DNA from: Pseudomonadota bacterium
GTDB lineage: Bacteria; Pseudomonadota; Gammaproteobacteria; Enterobacterales; Succinivibrionaceae
DNA length: 6,555 nucleotides
Direction: 5' to 3'
NCBI GenBank assembly: GCA_023460615.1
Contig: JAEWPL010000255.1
Coordinates: 1 to 6,555 of the forward strand
Every line of letters starts with the position of its first letter. The stretch's first letter is position 1. Shown here in pieces: positions 5,063 to 6,555 of the stretch. The translations under genes were made by a program, and so were the position numbers. The notes under the pieces were generated by a model. It was not told the origin of the DNA. It did not search any database and saw only the letters and a program-made list of their open reading frames with translations.

Positions 5063-5950
5063 TTAGGATAGTAGGTTCTTTACCAAGTTTGGCCTTGCAT
5101 TTGCTTGCACTAACATCTGAGAGGTAGCATTTTGCAAGGTATTTGTTTGAATATAAGCTGCTGTTTCAGTTGCATAATCTGCATCTCTTATGCGAGCACG
5201 AGCATCAGATTCATTCTCTGTCATTGTCTCTTGATTAGTGATAGTTGAGTTCAAGCGATTTGAAACAGCACCCATTTCAGCTCTCTTACTATCTACAAAG
5301 CCCATATACTCGTCGATATACTCAAGCACATTCTGAGCCTTTGATGCTGTAGATAAGTCAAAAGTCTTATTTGTGGCATCATAACCAATACCATCTGTTA
5401 CACCACCCACTTGAGCATTTAAGGAGGACATGGTAAAGGATACAGATAAATCTACACTGATGGTGGTATTAGCATTTGAACCTACTTGAAAGTCTAATTT
5501 GCCACTATCACCAATTAAACCATTATTTTTTCCGTTAAGAATTTGAGCTCCACCATAAGTAGTCTTGCAGGCTACTCTTGTGATTTCCTGACATAATTCA
5601 TTAACTTCGTTTTGCATTACATCTCGGTCTTCTTGAGTGTAAATACCGTTAGCACTTTGAATTGCAAGCTGTCGAATTCTTGAAAGAATTGAGTAATCCT
5701 CAGCTAAAGCACCTTCAGCAAGCTCAACTAAAGCCTGTCCCTCAGAGCTGTTTTGATTACCTCTGTTTAGACAGTTTATTTGAGAGGTAAATTTATGACT
5801 GATCTGTAAATTAGCAGGATCATCAGCTGCAGAATTTATTCTAAGACCAGATGCTAAAACTTTAGTTGATTCATCCCCTTTATTTGTCGACAAACGCAAA
5901 TTACGTTGAGCCGTAAGCGAGGACAAATTTGTTTGAACAAATAGTGCCAT
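5063..5950 (-). CDS. Flagellin (short, divergent, cysteine-containing)
   Basis: Flagellin is exported by the flagellar type III apparatus and polymerises into the filament. The 295-residue product has the conserved N-terminal D0/D1 region: MALFVQTNLSSLTAQRNL, ASGLRINSAADDPANLQIS (33-51), then AEGAL and SRIRQLAIQSANG (90-102). The C-terminal D1/D0 region includes GAVSNRL, ARIRDADYATETA and an ANARPNLVKNLLS end. The central variable part (about 140-205) is very small. The start MALF at 5950 is family-typical and has GGAG at 5961-5964. An upstream in-frame ATG at 6007 would add 19 implausible residues. Oddities are three cysteines (60, 120, 128), a polar KGDESTK stretch at 24-30 in a normally regular helix, and a basic Arg/Lys-containing C-terminus instead of the usual ANQxPxxxLxLL. 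It may be a minor or specialised flagellin. A sigma-54-type promoter precedes it. Its stop codon abuts that of the convergent FlhC-like gene. Confidence 0.93.
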   Translation of the reverse strand: MALFVQTNLSSLTAQRNLRLSTNKGDESTKVLASGLRINSAADDPANLQISHKFTSQINCLNRGNQNSSEGQALVELAEGALAEDYSILSRIRQLAIQSANGIYTQEDRDVMQNEVNELCQEITRVACKTTYGGAQILNGKNNGLIGDSGKLDFQVGSNANTTISVDLSVSFTMSSLNAQVGGVTDGIGYDATNKTFDLSTASKAQNVLEYIDEYMGFVDSKRAEMGAVSNRLNSTITNQETMTENESDARARIRDADYATETAAYIQTNTLQNATSQMLVQANARPNLVKNLLS

Positions 5951-5983
5951 TTTTAATTCTCTCCATATTTTTTTTAATATGAA

Positions 5984-5998
5984 GCATATACTGTGCCA
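5984..5998 (-). promoter_or_regulatory. Sigma-54 (RpoN) promoter of flagellin
   Basis: On the minus strand TGGCAC (5998-5993), five bases, then ATGC (5987-5984) fit the -24/-12 consensus TGGCAC-N5-TTGC with one mismatch and exact GG-to-GC spacing. The start would be near 5972, giving a 22-nt leader with the ribosome site at 5961-5964. Polar flagellates such as Vibrio use RpoN for some flagellin genes. No enhancer site for an FlrC/FleQ-type activator was identified. Confidence 0.6.
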
Positions 5999-6055
5999 AA
6001 AGCACAAAATGGCTTTTATAAAGGATTGTATCGGATTAAATCACAAGAAGCTGCT

Positions 6056-6078
6056 AAAAAAGTGGCAATAAATTGCCA
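6056..6078 (-). terminator. Rho-independent terminator after the ParA-like gene
   Basis: On the minus strand TGGCAA (6078-6073), loop TTTA, TTGCCA (6068-6063), a single C, then six T residues (6061-6056). It begins one base after the TAG stop at 6082-6080. It separates the ParA-like gene from flagellin. Confidence 0.75.
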
Positions 6079-6079
6079 A

Positions 6080-6555
6080 CTATTTTTTTAGCATACGGAT
6101 CTTTTTAATGAATTCCCCGCACAAGGATAGGTACTCTATTGAGGCGGTACTAGTTCTATCGTAGATTAAAATTGGGCAGGCAGCTGATGATGACTCAGAG
6201 ATCTTTTGATTATAGCTAATACAAGTTTTAAACAATAACTCTTTAAAAGACTGCTCTAATTCAAAACTAATAGCTTTAGATAAAGGCTGATCTTTATCAT
6301 ATAAGGTTCTTATGATGCCAACTAAATTACAATGAGCAAGCCCCTCTTTTTTTATTGAGGCATACTTATCAATTAGCGCATACATGGAGTCAATAGCAAA
6401 TAAATCACAGCTTACAGTAATCAAAAGATAATCGCTCGCACACAAAGCGCATTGGGTAATAAAGTTTAAGGTAGCAGGGGTATCGATAATAATATAGTCG
6501 TACTTATTAAGAATTGGTTTTAAGGTGTCAAAAAGAGCCAAATGAGGATTTACTC
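6080..6555 (-). CDS. ParA/Soj-family ATPase, C-terminal part (5' end beyond window)
   Basis: The frame is open to the right edge (visible residues begin VNPHLALFD), so the TTG at 6541 is not a real start and about 157 C-terminal residues are seen. YDYIIIDTPATLNFIT (18-33 of the visible part) is the Walker B region typical of ParA/Soj. It is followed by an ASDYLLITVSCDLFAIDSM stretch, a GIIRTLYDKDQPLSKAIS segment, and the late ISESSSAACPILIYD element. All are in the order expected for chromosome or plasmid partition ATPases, which form DNA-bound gradients that position cargo. The deviant Walker A lies outside the window. The sequence fits ParA/Soj better than the flagellar-number ATPase FlhG. 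No parB follows; a terminator comes directly after the stop. Its cysteine content (about five) is high. The cargo is unknown; a pole or flagellum-related role is only suggested by the neighbour. Confidence 0.85.
   Translation of the reverse strand, partial: VNPHLALFDTLKPILNKYDYIIIDTPATLNFITQCALCASDYLLITVSCDLFAIDSMYALIDKYASIKKEGLAHCNLVGIIRTLYDKDQPLSKAISFELEQSFKELLFKTCISYNQKISESSSAACPILIYDRTSTASIEYLSLCGEFIKKIRMLKK

Noticed and set aside
5951..6007. Upstream ATG at 6007 extending flagellin by 19 residues
   Set aside because: Flagellins begin MAxxVxTN, which starts at 5950 with GGAG upstream. The extension overlaps the sigma-54 promoter and would precede the predicted transcript start.
6028..6052. 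Sigma-28-like -10 (TCCGATAC, 6035-6028 minus) upstream of flagellin
   Set aside because: The CGATA core is present, but no TAAA-type -35 lies at the right distance. The sigma-54 site fits better.
6063..6078. Second sigma-54-like sequence TGGCA...TTGCC on the minus strand
   Set aside because: The GG-to-GC spacing is one base short, and the sequence is fully explained as the terminator stem after the ParA-like gene.

Overview
The window looks like chromosomal DNA of a low-GC, flagellated gammaproteobacterium. CRP is nearly collinear with the enterobacterial protein, FabA is the gammaproteobacterial dehydratase/isomerase, and there is a recognisable enterobacterial-type 6S RNA. A member of the Succinivibrionaceae or a relative is my best guess from AT-richness and gene content. 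That is inference, because no rRNA is present.

Layout. Bases 1-77 may hold the 3' tail of an unidentified gene. A secreted (alpha/alpha)6-barrel protein of the AGE (N-acylglucosamine 2-epimerase) type follows at 210-1634. Next is the 6S RNA gene ssrS (about 1737-1921), preceded by an inverted repeat that could be a LacI/PurR-type operator or a weak terminator. A 300-bp region with promoter signals and two leader hairpins leads into crp (2221-2862). After a strong terminator comes fabA (2935-3465) with its own strong terminator. A very AT-rich gap of about 480 bp without genes ends in a good promoter and a perfect CRP operator. These lie ahead of a 370-residue protein with an FlhC-like C-terminal half and Cys4 zinc site (3950-5062). 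The flagellin gene converges on it from the minus strand (5063-5950), and the two stop codons abut. Upstream of flagellin are a sigma-54-type promoter, a terminator, and the C-terminal part of a ParA/Soj-family ATPase that runs off the right edge (6080-6555, minus).

How the parts may work together. Two global regulators, 6S RNA (sigma-70 RNA polymerase) and CRP-cAMP (carbon status), sit side by side. The CRP recognition helix is the canonical one, and the only perfect TGTGA-N6-TCACA site I found is in the leader of the FlhC-like gene, beside flagellin. This suggests carbon control of motility, acting as repression if the predicted start site is right. The flagellin transcript probably ends inside the 3' end of the FlhC-like gene, so the two mRNAs would overlap in antisense.

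The most unusual items are the enlarged FlhC-like protein with its CRP site and convergent flagellin partner, the periplasmic AGE-like protein with an altered active-site motif, the cysteine-containing short flagellin, and the structured leader of crp. I saw no mobile elements, CRISPR arrays, tRNAs or rRNAs.
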